Shown: piece by piece, positions 21,745 to 33,068 of the stretch
Layout of the letters: the number at the start of each line of letters is the position of its first letter
Numbering within the stretch: position 1 is the stretch's first letter
From: Steinernema hermaphroditum
Lineage: Eukaryota; Nematoda; Chromadorea; Rhabditida; Steinernematidae
Direction: 5' to 3'
DNA length: 64,000 bases
NCBI GenBank assembly: GCA_030435675.1
Contig: CM059624.1
Coordinates: forward strand, 3,186,769-3,250,768
Notes under the pieces: model-generated
The model's database searches: none
What the model saw: the letters and a program-made list of their open reading frames with translations, nothing else
Told to the model about the DNA's origin: nothing
Made by a program: the position numbers and the translations under genes

Positions 21745-22033
21745 AGTAGTAGGTGCCAACTGCTCACGTCGCTTCTTCGGGACGATGCCCTGTGGCCTAG
21801 TGGTTAAGACTCTCGACTGCCAGCCCCGAACAGTCCGTCCGACTCCCAGGGTTCGATCCCCAGCTGTGGCTCTTGAATTTCTCATTTTGGGAGTTTGAGG
21901 TCTAGTTTAGTTATTAGTTAATAATCAGTTGAGTGATTAATTAGTGATTAATATTTCCCTCATATTTCTACCACAACAAAAATCGTGAGCAGTCCGAATT
22001 ATCGATCGACGTGAGCACTTGGCACCTACTACT
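21745..22033. mobile_element. Element with 27-bp inverted ends enclosing a tRNA-like segment
   Basis: AGTAGTAGGTGCCAACTGCTCACGTCG at 21745-21771 is repeated in inverted form at 22007-22033 with one mismatch. Inside is a Pol III promoter pair: TGGCCTAGTGG (21792-21802) and GGTTCGATCCC (21850-21860), followed by an AT-rich tail. The anticodon region does not pair well, so this is not a functional tRNA but a SINE-like or MITE-like element. Confidence 0.55.
21786..21870 (+). other. tRNA-like sequence with A and B boxes
   Basis: A-box TGGCCTAGTGGTTAAGAC and B-box GGTTCGATCCC are spaced about 58 bp apart, but a normal acceptor stem and anticodon arm cannot be drawn. It is best read as a tRNA-derived head of a SINE or a decayed tRNA. 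Confidence 0.45.
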
Positions 22034-22729
22034 GAGATGGTCAACAAGAAGAATGGCATTACGACCAACGACGACTTCAGGACCACAGACGACACTGATC
22101 ACCTCCAGAGCGTCTGCAACCCACTTCGTCCCCAACGCAGTCGACGATGATATTAGCCATCACTCTCCCTTTCGACTTCGTTCGGGTAAATATTGGTGAC
22201 CTGTATGTGGCATTATATGGTATCTTTTATGGTGCAGTGCGGTTGGCTGGCGAATGTCCTAGCATCCCTACAGTGCTAGTGGACTGGAGTCTGTGTGGCT
22301 TATTGCGAGCGTGCATATTCTTTGGGTCTCGGCATATATTTTGTCGAAATTTCTAAGGGCAAAAGCTTTATTAGAATGATGTATTTGAAGATATCAAGAA
22401 CAACAAATAACCACTAGGATGGCAAGATCTGTGATTCAGAACATCTCAGCAACGTGCTCAATAGGAAATAATACACCAAAACGAATGCAGGATTTCAAAA
22501 ATCAGCGTCATCCCAGCGTTACAGATACAGTCATATGACATTCAGAAATTGTTGAGTCGTCTTTTTTCTGAATGTTTGAAACTAAATAGAATAAGGACCT
22601 TTAGGGTACCATCCTGTGTGTCTCGTCAAAAACAGCTCGCCGACCAAAAGTGACCTCTACGACGTAATTGCAAAGGCGTTTGCAGAAATGAGCTCTGCAG
22701 TGAGTAGCACATCCGAAGATCGTTGAAAT
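22034..22729. other. Intergenic, nothing recognised
   Basis: Several short open frames, none convincing. Confidence 0.35.
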
Positions 22730-22855
22730 CCCAGCTCACCCCACAGGGGACGGTCGAAATTCGAAAGGGGATGGTTGAAATCCCAAGCGGGAGGTCGAAA
22801 GCAATGGGGGACGGGTGAGATCGAGGGATAGTTGAAACGGCTTTCTGCCCAAACA
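22730..22855. repeat. Tandem GGGACGGTTGAAATCCC units
   Basis: Units of roughly 20 bp follow each other: GGGGACGGTCGAAATTCG, GGGGATGGTTGAAATCCC, GCGGGAGGTCGAAAGC, GGGGGACGGGTGAGATCG, GATAGTTGAAACGGC. They share words with the MITE at 10312-10594. Confidence 0.5.
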
Positions 22856-23393
22856 CCCTCTATTTTCGCAATGTTTTCTCCCAGGGCATAATCGATGGGT
22901 TTTGTTGAGTACAGATAACATTCAGCCCACACAGTTCACTCTATGATATGAATGCCCACTGCATTACTTTTGATTTTGGTGGCCTATTCTGTCCTGACGG
23001 TCCTTAACGAGCCAAATCAACGCCGAAGTTCTGTCGACAGCGGATCCCAGACTTCTGAACCAAGGAAGATTTGCGCCCCAACAGCCACGATTTCAATCTC
23101 ATGGATTTCGCGGTGTAGAGCATCTTGGAGGAGGCGGCCTGCCGAGTAATTTGGCGGAGTTGCACAAGCGGTGCTATTAGAAGGGTAGCTATGTACGATA
23201 GAAAATGTTCAAATATCTCTGTGATATTCTGGCGCCCACTAGTGCTTTTACTCGTCATGTACATGCATGTCGCGATCGATACAGGTGCCCAACTGCTGTC
23301 CTCTCCCCTTGTATAAACATCACACATTCGGTCGGTAGTGCTTCCCCGCAAACGCTTGTATCTGTGCATCGCTTCTTCTATCATTGTGCCATT

Positions 23394-25055
23394 ATGAACC
23401 CACCTAACATCACCAATCCGCCACATCGTAGGCATCTGGTATTTATGGTTCCGAGCAGTTCAATCGAATACCACCAATCTGTTATGAGGTAAGATTCCAT
23501 TATCATGTGTGCGAGGATCACCGACTTTCAATCGAAAAATAATGCGTGATTTTGACTCGTGCTGCTTTCAGCCGATTGAAGAAACCACCCGAACCTCCTT
23601 CACAGCCAAAGGAATGGCAAACAGAGATTTCAAATGACCTTCGCTGCGAACTCGCGAAAAAGTTCATGAAAGCCATATTCCCTTCGAAGGATCACGCGGA
23701 TTCGGAGGACGAACAGATGTTCCAGCTAGTCGACTTTGCGCGTACATGCGAAAGCCAAATATTCAGCGAAGCCGAGTCGAAAGTGAGCTTTTGTTCATGT
23801 TGTGTTCTCAACTAGAACCGCATCTTCAGGCGAACTATTATATGCGTCTAGCTGAGAAGATCTATGAAATGCAAAAGAAAATTCGTGCTGTGCAGAATAA
23901 GCGTTTGGCATACAAGCATCATGCGTCGGCCGAAGCCAAACAGCGGGCTAGGCATCATGTTGACGAGCTGTGCAAGCATTTGGCTTCATATGAGGAATGG
24001 GTGCCTACTGAAGATCCACCTACGGAAGCGATGGGCGCGTTGACTATTGCTGGCGATGCTCACTATCGCAGTAAGTTGCTGTCTTTATTCATTACAGAAT
24101 GGTATAGTGGCTCTGATACGGAGATGCCAACTGACAAGGGAACATTTAAGGGTACCTCTCCCACCGATTTGGGTGAATTTGGCACACTAATAATCGTCAT
24201 GGAGTATGTTGTTCTTGCAAAATATTTGCTGTCTGTGGGCACTCTGAACGTGCTAAGTAGGGGCACATTCTCAACGACATGACGTTCGTTTATCACCAGC
24301 GGTTCCCAAGTGACCCAATATATACTTAAACCAACTGTTTTATTTCGGCTGGAAGGTGTCAGATAGATATCTGCCGCTCTATTTATAGCTTGCCAAGAGC
24401 GCACTTTATTGCTGCACAAACTAGGCGGGGTAAAAAAGATTATAGCCTTTATGACGCGTAGGGCTTAAGGGGAAAATATGCAAAATCTGGTGGGCGAGCG
24501 ATGGGGCGCCTAACCGTACTTCAAAAGAGAGCGATTCTCTGTATTTTCGGACTCTTCAAACAACTTGTAATAATCGGTCTTTTAGTCAATACTGGAACTA
24601 GTGGAATGCCAAGCGTCACGAAAGTGAAAGAAGTTACCGAGACAGCGACAAGAAGGATTCCAAGAGAACAAGGATTCCAGTTTCCAGTTGCGGACGCTAC
24701 AAGTTTACCGTTTCCTCATCACAATGGAGGTCTTACGAAAGCTCAATTCGGTGAGTGCCTTTACCTAATCTGTGATCAAGTGACATTTCTGTTTTAGACT
24801 TTCTAACAGCTTGTGCCCCTGATACAAGTGGGCATCACGCGCGTCTGAACGACATGACATCTCCTGATGAGGGTAGCCTTCACTATCAAGGTCAGTTTCC
24901 CTAAGAATTGCCTACTAATGCATCGAGCTACATTTTCAGAACCAACGGATACTGATCTGATTCAAAGGTGTGAGAGTGCATATGATTACAGGCCGCTCAC
25001 TCCCGAAAACTTGCCAGGAAACTTCTCGCGTCCCAGTAGACCATCGTCTGCGTAG
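23394..25055 (+). CDS. KIX-domain protein without other CBP/p300 domains, 6 exons, 306 aa
   Basis: Exons 23394-23488, 23572-23782, 23830-24070, 24586-24750, 24798-24890 and 24940-25055 close in phase to 306 codons plus stop. From about residue 43 to 125 the product reads KEWQTEISNDLRCELAKKFM, AIFPSKD, LVDFARTCESQIF and ANYYMRLAEKIYEMQKKI, which follows the KIX domain of CBP/p300 helix by helix. KIX domains bind activation helices of transcription factors such as CREB and Myb. There is no TAZ, bromodomain or acetyltransferase part; the C-terminal half is polar and probably disordered. It may act as a decoy or small co-regulator (inference). The 515-nt intron 24071-24585 contrasts with the others (47-83 nt) and probably carries an insertion. 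Confidence 0.8.
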
Positions 25056-25354
25056 TGTCAATAATTATCACTCGGCTGTGCGGATAAAAGCTAGGTGGGA
25101 ATTTTTGAATTTCATGAATAAACTGATTCTCGAATACATGTAACAGGGTGATATGTCTTTTCATCACGAGTTTCAAGGTAGAGTTCGCTGGCAAACCTTA
25201 CCATACCGTCAATGGCATCGATAACCATTGCTGAGATTTTTGACCAACATTGCCAGGCTTGTAACATTCGATCTTGTGAAAGAGTGGATTCCATGCGAAG
25301 ATGGGCATATCACATGGACTGTCGTGTATACAATCAATCACCAAAACACTTCCG

Positions 25355-25627
25355 ATAGATTTTACAAAGTGTAAATTCCGATCTCTGTTCAAATACTGCG
25401 CCAATAAAGAACTTTCTTACCTACCTAACGATTTTGCCCACCTGTCAACCGACATCATCAGAGATGTTGTGGACCGGAATCGAAATCCACAGTCTTGTAA
25501 AGAAGTTCTATTTGACAACCTGATCAGTATCGAAGGCCCTTGGGGCGAGATTGCGAGGAATTCCTACCTCGACTGCCGTGCAGAGATGTACAGAAACCCC
25601 CCTGACGTTGTTATGTTTTATTTATAG
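25355..25627 (+). pseudogene. Truncated F-box-like family member
   Basis: The frame CKFRSLFKYCANKELSYLPN, DFAHLSTDIIRDVVDRN and IEGPWGEIARN is close to the N-termini of the genes at 49937-50917 and 52491-53462. It has no start ATG at the equivalent site and stops after about 90 codons, lacking the other two thirds of the protein. A fragment from duplication. Confidence 0.8.
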
Positions 25628-25847
25628 ATTCAAATTTACGTCGGATAATCAATCAGTAATAATTTTTCATAAGTTATTTGTACAAAGACAATGATGCGAT
25701 GTTTGCAACTAGAATTGCACAAGAATACATTGATTATGATGACAGATTCAAATTGTATATAAGTTATCGGTTATGTAGTACATTTCAACAGAGGAAGGAG
25801 AAGTTTACGAATGCAAAATGATAACGATAAATAGCAATTATCATATG

Positions 25848-26846
25848 TTAGAGAGACACGAGCATGCCACTGAACGCCAAGTTAATAATGTTCGGTCCAG
25901 GAATAAAACGCATAGTCACATGGCGATCATAAACAATCCGGTGCTGTTCTTGGCACAACCACCCGTTTTCTGTTCTTTCCATCGTCGGAAAGTTCTTCTG
26001 AACCCACCCTTTGAGATCAACATCATCGGACATCCTCATGGTGAAGTATTGATTTCCGACTTCGAAGAATTTACGTTTTCGCCAAACATCCAGCACCGTA
26101 TCCACCACTTTTAATCCATTCGTCACCGTATTATGTATGAAGAGCCGTTCAAATTGGGGCTTCGCAACGAAACTGCAAGCGTCGTCCTCATTAAGGGTTA
26201 CTTCGTGATAGAGGGGTTCTTCATCGTCGCGAAGGTGAGGTAGATCAGCATGAAGCGAGCACTCGAATTTGCGCAGATTCTTGAATTTGAGGAGACGCAG
26301 TAGAGGAGCGATTTCTTCATTGAATCCATTGGCGCCGTTGGCGGTTCGAGTGTAGTCCAGCTCGATTTTCGAGAACTGATCAGGAAGACTCTCCAAAAAG
26401 CGTTTTTGACTCTCGTTGTAGTGCGTTTCGATTTTGAGAGCATCGATCATGTAAGGTAGAAGAGAAAAAACGTCGTTCGTGACCGCATCCCTCACGCAGG
26501 TGCTTCTGATCCTGGCCGAACCATGCAAGTAATTAAGAGTGCATTGATTTCGGAACACCAGTCCGTCGTGGCAAGTGATCTCATACAATCGTGGAGGACG
26601 GCTAATACCATGTTTCCGCGCGGGAACCTCGAGCTCGAAATGCTGATAGTCACGAACGAGGTCGCCCCATGGTCCGGCGATCTGCCGCAAGTTCCAAAAC
26701 TCCTTGAGCGTTTTGCTGCTTTGGTGACAGGCGATGACTTCTCGAATAATATCCGGCGATAGATCAGCGAAGTCATTGGTAATCGGAGCCGGCTTTTTTG
26801 CAGGCAACTCAAGAGCCTTTCTGCGCGATCGTTTCGTGAGTGACAT
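25848..26846 (-). CDS. F-box-like family protein 1, 332 aa
   Basis: Single exon with ATG at 26846 just behind TGCTTTAG, a likely trans-splice site. The N-terminus has a basic segment (KRSRRKALELPAKKP) and the F-box-like signature NDFADLSPDIIREVI, then IAGPWGDLVRDY. Mid-region LPDQFSKIELDY and LLRLLKFKNLRKFEC resemble the leucine-rich parts of nematode F-box proteins. The C-terminus (VVDTVLDVWRKRKFFEVGNQ) is typical of the family in this window but the ending is divergent. Such proteins usually present substrates to SCF ubiquitin ligases through Skp1; this is inferred from the family's likeness, since the F-box match is weak. Confidence 0.75.
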   Translation of the reverse strand: MSLTKRSRRKALELPAKKPAPITNDFADLSPDIIREVIACHQSSKTLKEFWNLRQIAGPWGDLVRDYQHFELEVPARKHGISRPPRLYEITCHDGLVFRNQCTLNYLHGSARIRSTCVRDAVTNDVFSLLPYMIDALKIETHYNESQKRFLESLPDQFSKIELDYTRTANGANGFNEEIAPLLRLLKFKNLRKFECSLHADLPHLRDDEEPLYHEVTLNEDDACSFVAKPQFERLFIHNTVTNGLKVVDTVLDVWRKRKFFEVGNQYFTMRMSDDVDLKGWVQKNFPTMERTENGWLCQEQHRIVYDRHVTMRFIPGPNIINLAFSGMLVSL

Positions 26847-28228
26847 CTAAAGCAACACGACGATTACGTAGTGTGATAAGCGGCTTAAGACAAGCGCGAT
26901 CAGTACGAATTCATCGAGCTTGGAAGGACAGGACAGAGCAAAATAAATACGCTGCCTGGATTTTAGGCAAAATTAAAAACACGCGGAGCAGTCACTCCCA
27001 GGTTGGCGGCGCTTTCCCCATGGCAACCACTCGCGCGCGGTGTTGGCTTATGCCCATCGGTGACGATGTCCATTAAGAATTACTCAGAGTTCGGCCCAAC
27101 TCTGGGCAAAGGAAAATATCTGTTTACGTACTCACACATCCCTTCGCAAACAACTTACGCTTACGGTTTGCTGGGTGTCAATAGTAAGTCCATCAAAACG
27201 CAAATGAGTGCTCTGCGAGTACTGCGACACCATAGTTGCCAAATTTGGTGCTAGTCACATATGTATAAGTAAGTGGCTGAAACAAAAACGCTAAACGTAG
27301 GACAAAGACGCCGGTAGAGGTAAATCTTCATGTAAATAATAGGCTAGCTGGACGAATACGGACTGAATTCATGGAATGAGACCGCAGACTGAGAAACGGC
27401 GACCAATCGCGTTCCCTTAGTGATTCATATGCGAACAGGCAGCCAACGACAGTGAATATGTGCCGCATCGTCATCATCTCTGATCAATCCGACGATTTGT
27501 GATCATCCACCGCAACACGTTCGCAAGCGTTTCTCCCTACAATGACTGAGTTGGGTAGTTAAAATTTTAAGGTTTGCAGCCAATTCATTAACAAATGCAG
27601 AATAAAGAGATGGCACCTAATAAATCTGATGAACATTAAGCCACGGGCGTGGGAGCGGTGTAGATATCAAACATTGAATGTGCATAGAACATGCAAACAT
27701 TAGAACATACTTATTCTCATGATATTGGAGGCACTGAAAGCCGACCCGTTTTTGGAGTTAACGTTTAGTAATGCAACATCCAAGCCATTTTTGGCATTTC
27801 GCTTCATCCGCTGCGCGCCACCACCACCACGCACCACTGCTCTCCGTTGGCACCGCCAAAATAGGAATGCCTTGGAACTCCGATCTCTGCGCCAGCAGTG
27901 ATGGGATCAACCGTTAGATGAGTAACGCCGGGCCGGCGTCTAGCCTCTTCGCTGCTTGGAAGCCCTCGCATACTAATGAGATCGCTGTCTTCGTCTCGGA
28001 TGGCGTGCTGTGCCATGAGAAGACCAGCGAGAACGGTATGATATTTGAACAGAAAAACTGGAATGTATGCCCACTTGAGTACCAATTTTCAGATCGACAC
28101 TTCAGAACATTCTCTTGTTAGGTGTTTATTGTGTGCCATCATATAACATATGTCATATAAAGAAGCGACCGCCAGCGGCGAGGGCGAGCGCATCGCATCA
28201 CGACACGCATCTCGTTCCGCTTTACGCT
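26847..28228. other. Intergenic with one plausible orphan exon
   Basis: A plus-strand stretch 27066-27183 opens with ATG (MSIKNYSEFGPTLGKGKYLF) and ends at A|GTAAGT, so it could be a first exon, but no partner exon was found. The rest shows nothing recognisable. Confidence 0.3.
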
Positions 28229-29235
28229 TTAAAATCGTGTAGTGGAGTCAATTTTCGGAGGGCAAAGTACGTTAATCCAATCAGAAAACATTTTCTGAAA
28301 TTCACTCCGGTACAGTGTACTTTGACTATAGTAGACATAGAAGGCGGCTCCTTGACTTATGTTGCACAGCGTACCGACGGCCAAGGCGACCGAGGTAAAC
28401 ATAAAATAACTGCAACATTGTCATTGTCGGCATATCCAAACATCATTACCTCGGATTCAGAAACATAAGTACTGTAGATGCAATCATGGGTGCCAATAGA
28501 GCAACAAGATATATGAACATTATTGTGTTTATCGACCGGTTGATTTTATTATAGTCTTTGGACGACTCTGAGTAGCACTAAGGTCCAGAATTTGCTCGGT
28601 TATGCCACTTACTTTTGATGATGGACTTCATTGCAATGTATACCAAAACGAAGGCTACACATAAAACATCATTGCTAATGTACCATACAGTTTTGGCCAC
28701 TCCAGTTGCACTTTGAATGAACGTGCAGAACATGGTATCATCTGTCAAACTCGAATAGGAAATTACTTGAAGGATCAAAGCATATAATGAGCAGCAGAGC
28801 ACAATTCCCAGTACATAAGTTCGCCCTGCTATCTTTGAATAGATTAGAGCGATTTGAACTGAAAATAGCCTATCCATCGCAATGAATAACAACAAAATAA
28901 GAGAGAAGTTCAGCGATATGTCGACGAGCAAGAAAACAAAGTAGCATGTACGTATTGGGACGAACGATTTCGAAAAGGAATAGTGTAGAAATACAGGGTG
29001 TTCGGACATGATTAGTGAATCGGATAGGGCCAGAATAGCGATGAGTATGTTACATGGTGATCGGAGGTTTTTCGACCTCAATTGCACAATACCTTGCCAG
29101 TATGAATTGCGCTTACCTTAGGGTGACCACAATCATTAGTGAGTTGCCGAACCAGCCAAAGATTGCCAAAGAACATTGGATAATTGAGTCCGTTTGCATC
29201 ACCAAGAAGAAAGTGGATAGGGTCATATTGTACAT
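28229..29235 (-). CDS. Seven-transmembrane chemoreceptor, srsx-like, 4 exons, 293 aa
   Basis: Exons 29117-29235, 28613-29076, 28450-28567 and 28229-28409 join in phase to 293 codons plus TAA; introns are 40-45 nt. A glycosylation site (NMT) precedes TM1 (SLAIFGWFGNSLMIVVTLR, with the GN pair). TM2 follows LRSPCNILIAI, and TM3 ends in a DRLFS box in place of DRY. TM4 and TM5 lie in the same exon. TM6 is INTIMFIYLVALLAPMIA and TM7 contains NISQGAAFYVYYSQSTLYRS. This profile matches the rhodopsin-like srsx family of nematode chemoreceptors, which act in ciliated sensory neurons. The ligand is unknown. Confidence 0.9.
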
Positions 29236-30109
29236 TATTCACGTAAAGTTTTTTGAGAACCTGACGATCTGGTAAACCTTTCAGAAACGAATAAGCTAAA
29301 GACGACAACGAGTTCCAATTATGTTTTAAATTGAGCTTGAGTGTTTTTTATTATTAGGTCGCTGTAATAACTATGTTATTTTGGAGAGTTTGAGTACGGG
29401 AGTAATGTGATTATTAGAGAACGATCGTATGTCAGCAAAAAAAAAGCTGTGCAAGAAACATCTGCCCCTGTCGCTGATGTAGGGATCATCGAAGTACGTC
29501 GATGTCCTTGACTGAACATGAAGCGTCCATTACCCTTCCACCTGTCGGCGTTTTCCCTTCTGCTTACATTGGGTATAGCGGGGAATAAAGCGCATTCCAC
29601 TGAAATGTCTACTTCACGGACTCCAACCATCCTACTCTAAAGCTTCCTTCTTACTTCCTCAGCGGCCGTATTTCCGGACAGTGGGTCAATCCTGGGAGGC
29701 ATATGAATGAAAAGCACACCTATGTGGAATATCCACAAATCGGTTTTTTTTACGAAGAAGGACTCCCCCTGCACTACCTTTGGGTTTCTCTCCCCTTGGA
29801 CGGTGGTTCTTTTTGTGTCATCTAGAAACTTTTTTAACATTCACTTTTTAGACACACTTCGACCTGTCATCTACTAAAAGAATCCCCACCTCATACCGAA
29901 ATGAAAACCCCTAATGACATTTAGCATATTCTTGTACGTGAACAGACATCGACTTGGGCGTGTAGAAACCTCGTAGATCGATACATCACACCTACTACTC
30001 AAGTGCGATTTTTGGACGATTTCCCGCACAATGGCATGCTAGTCGATGTTATACGAGTTATGTAGCACGTTGGTTATACTTCTCGATGTTAAACTGTAGT
30101 GTTTTCAGA
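29236..30109. other. Intergenic; 3' part is a duplicated promoter
   Basis: From about 29985 the sequence (ATCACACCTACTACTC, CAAGTGCGATTTTTG, TTAAACTGTAGTGTTTT) matches 31755-31909, so the tandem duplication of the next genes included their upstream region. The rest shows nothing. Confidence 0.5.
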
Positions 30110-31051
30110 ATGAAGCGCAAAGCAAGTGGTCGTAGAGGACGACCAGCGAAAAGGCGATACGACGCACCGAATGACTTCGCCTTCCTTTCGCAGGACATCA
30201 TCAAAGATGTCTTAGATGCCGGAATGAATCCCAAGTCGATGAGGAGTGGTACTTTTGGCAAGATGGCTCTAATCGGAGGCCCTTGGAGAAGGCTAGTACG
30301 GGGATATTCATATCTGACGTGCAACTGGGACAACGAAGATCCTGTGCTTGTCCGCTTCTCCGGAATGCATCGACGGGAAGAAGTGGAAGAAGCCGAGGTG
30401 AGGTCTGGAGAAGTGATAGTGAAAGCTGACTGTACCGGAGATCTCGCATCATGCAGAAACAAGAACTACCGTTCCTTGTTTTCAAAAATGACCGACATCC
30501 TTGATCTAAAGGGAAGCTACAGTGAGATGGCATCTACGCTGAAGATTCTTCCCTCCAGCTTTTCTGAAATTTCTCTTCTTTTCGTCAGTGAAGAAGCACC
30601 AACTCCCAAACACTACAAGCAGTTTTCCGAGCGGCTTAACGCAGTGCTGAAGTCAAAACATTTGAGGAAGTTCCAGCTAATTCATTACAACTACATCAAG
30701 AAGCATATTGAATTTACGTCGTGTCTAGAGGATTTTGTTACCAAGCCAGACTTCGAACACTTCAAGACTGATGCCCCTGTAAGCATGGATTTTCTTGTCC
30801 CTGCTATTGAAGCCTGGCGAAAACGATGCATGTTCAGTGTCAGCCGCCAGCAGATTTACATTCGCACAGCAGTCTCGGAGAAAACCATGAAAGAATTCAC
30901 GTCCAAAATCGTTCCAAACTGGGATTACAACAACGCCAAAAACTGGAAGTGGACTGAGCAACACCCCAAGGATCCCGAACGTTACCTTAAAATTGAAGCC
31001 CTTAGCACTTCTGATCGAGTCACAATCTACTTTTTTCATGAACCCCAATAA
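30110..31051 (+). CDS. F-box-like family protein 2, with AT-hook-like N-terminus, 313 aa
   Basis: Single exon; ATG at 30110 directly after TTTTCAGA, a likely trans-splice site. Starts with MKRKASGRRGRPAKRR, whose RGRP core is an AT-hook (minor-groove binding) or a nuclear signal. Then the family signature NDFAFLSQDIIKDVL, IGGPWRRLVRGYSYL, a Cys-containing middle, ILPSSFSEISLLF, KHLRKFQL, VPAIEAWRKRCMFSV and the C-terminal block WKWTEQHPKDPERYLKIEAL ending in VTIYFFHEPQ. Tandem twin of 31910-32851; the two are about 80% alike. A substrate receptor role is likely but unproven. Confidence 0.8.
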   Translation: MKRKASGRRGRPAKRRYDAPNDFAFLSQDIIKDVLDAGMNPKSMRSGTFGKMALIGGPWRRLVRGYSYLTCNWDNEDPVLVRFSGMHRREEVEEAEVRSGEVIVKADCTGDLASCRNKNYRSLFSKMTDILDLKGSYSEMASTLKILPSSFSEISLLFVSEEAPTPKHYKQFSERLNAVLKSKHLRKFQLIHYNYIKKHIEFTSCLEDFVTKPDFEHFKTDAPVSMDFLVPAIEAWRKRCMFSVSRQQIYIRTAVSEKTMKEFTSKIVPNWDYNNAKNWKWTEQHPKDPERYLKIEALSTSDRVTIYFFHEPQ

Positions 31052-31909
31052 GTGACAACGCCCTAATGAAGCAATAGAATTGTCATCCGTTCCAAGGTTA
31101 ATTTAAAAAAATACATTATTATCTCATCCATGATTCACACAGAAACAACACTGTCTGCGACACTAAAAATTGGACACTATTTTACAGTCTCTTGACTGTT
31201 TATATATAAACACAAATCACTCAAATGCCCTCGAATCGGTAGCCCACAATTCAAAGGATGTTTTGCGTTTCCCTATTTCAATCTACTAATACAAGTTTCA
31301 ATTTTTGAGCGGGAATTTGCTGCAATCGAAACTGCAACCAGGAGTCGTGCATGACTCAGGAACAGTAAACTATAAAGATAATTGGAGCAGGAACGGTAAC
31401 TGTGTTCGATACTTTCTCTGTCTCATTGTGTGAGTCATTCATCATTTCTCAAATCCCAGTGATTGTGAAGAAATCGTACATGAATCAGCATCTTTGAATC
31501 GCACTGGAAATGTTTTGATTGTCCCTGTACGGTGGATGGGTTCCTTCACGTAGCATGCATTTGGCAGCTTCTGTCACGCAAGTATGGCCCGGCCTCCACC
31601 GTTTTGCAAAAAAAAGATCGGCAAAGGTTTTTTTACTCATTATAACGGGACGAATGCCCACCTCATTTGAACTGAAATTCCTAACAACGTTAACATATAC
31701 CTGTGTGAATGCGGATTATAAAGATCAATATTTGGCTTGTAGAAAACTCGCACATCGATAAATCACACCTACTGCTCCTGCTCAAGTGCGATTTTTGTTA
31801 CGATTTCGCGCAAACTGGCAAGTTATTCGATCTTATGCGAGTCCGCTGATTAGACTCTTATGTAGCGCTTTAGTTATACCCCACGAAATTAAACTGTAGT
31901 GTTTTTAGA
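31052..31909. other. Spacer between tandem F-box-like genes
   Basis: The last 150 bp repeat the upstream region of the first twin. A purine-rich TCACTCAAATGCCCTCG stretch and nothing gene-like otherwise. Confidence 0.4.
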
Positions 31910-32851
31910 ATGAAGCGCAAAGCAAGTGGTCGTAGAGGACAACCAGCTAAACGGCAATACGATGGACCGAACGACTTCGCCTTCCTTTCGCAGGACGTCA
32001 TCAAAGATGTCTTAGATGTCGAAATGAATCCCGAATCGATGAGGACTGGCACCTTTGGCAAGATGGCCCTAATCGGAGGCCCTTGGAGAAGGCTGGTACG
32101 GGGATATTCATATCTGAAGTGCAACTGGGACAAAGAAGATCCGGTTCTTGTGCGCTTCTTTGGAAAACATGGACATAAAGAAGTGCAACAACATCAGATG
32201 AAGTATGGAGAACTGATAGTGAAAGTTAACTGTACCGGCGATCTTGCATCACGCAAAAACAAGAACTTTTGTTCCTTGTTTTCGAAGATGACCGATACCC
32301 TTGAAATAAGAGGAAGTTATAGCGAGATGGCATCCACTTTGAAGATTCTCCCTGCCAGATTTTCCGAAATTAACCTTCTTTTCGGCAGTAGAGAAGCACC
32401 AACTCCCAAACACTACAAGCAGTTTTCCGAGCGACTTACTGCAATGCTAAAGTCAAAACACTTGAGGAAGTTCGAGCTTTTTCATCACGACCACATTGAG
32501 AAGCACGTTGAATTTCCATCATGCTTAGAGGATTTTGTTACCAAGCCCGACTTCGAACTCTTCAAAACTGATGTGCCTTTAAGTATGGATTTGCTTGTCC
32601 ATGCTATTGATGCGTGGAGAAAACGATGCATGTTCACCGTTAGTCAGCAGCAAATTTACATTCATACAAGAGTCTGGAAGAGCATCATGAAAGAATTCAC
32701 GTCAAAAATCGTTCCAAAATGGGAATACAACGACGAGGAAAGCTGGAAGTGGAGTGAGCAACACCCTAAGGATCCCGAACGTTACCTAGAGATAGAAGCC
32801 CTTAGCAGTTGTGATCGTGTCACAGTCTATTTCTTCCATAAGTCGCAATAA
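31910..32851 (+). CDS. F-box-like family protein 3, twin of protein 2, 313 aa
   Basis: Single exon with ATG right after TTTTTAGA. Same length as its twin at 30110-31051 and alignable without gaps. The N-terminus reads GRRGQPAKRQ, so the RGRP core of the AT-hook is lost (R to Q). The signature DFAFLSQDVIKDVL, the block IGGPWRRLVRGYSYL and the C-terminal HPKDPERYLEIEAL are kept. Many replacements are clustered in the middle (for example KHGHKEVQQHQ), consistent with divergence of the variable region. Confidence 0.8.
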   Translation: MKRKASGRRGQPAKRQYDGPNDFAFLSQDVIKDVLDVEMNPESMRTGTFGKMALIGGPWRRLVRGYSYLKCNWDKEDPVLVRFFGKHGHKEVQQHQMKYGELIVKVNCTGDLASRKNKNFCSLFSKMTDTLEIRGSYSEMASTLKILPARFSEINLLFGSREAPTPKHYKQFSERLTAMLKSKHLRKFELFHHDHIEKHVEFPSCLEDFVTKPDFELFKTDVPLSMDLLVHAIDAWRKRCMFTVSQQQIYIHTRVWKSIMKEFTSKIVPKWEYNDEESWKWSEQHPKDPERYLEIEALSSCDRVTVYFFHKSQ

Positions 32852-33068
32852 GTGACAGTTCCCTAAGGAAGTAATGAAATTGTGATGTTGTGAACCGATG
32901 TTAATGGAAATAAATGCGTGGAAATGTTATAGATTGTCTTGTCCATGATTCATTTGGATTGGAACACTGAAAATGCGATGCTTTATTTCAGTCTATTTTC
33001 AGTCTATTAACACAATCTTTAACTAGGTTGCTCTTGTAAATGAAAGGTCGCCCTTTGTGTCCGCTCAT

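Noticed and set aside
24063..24419. ORF in the long KIX-gene intron
   Set aside because: Composition is not protein-like; more likely insertion debris.
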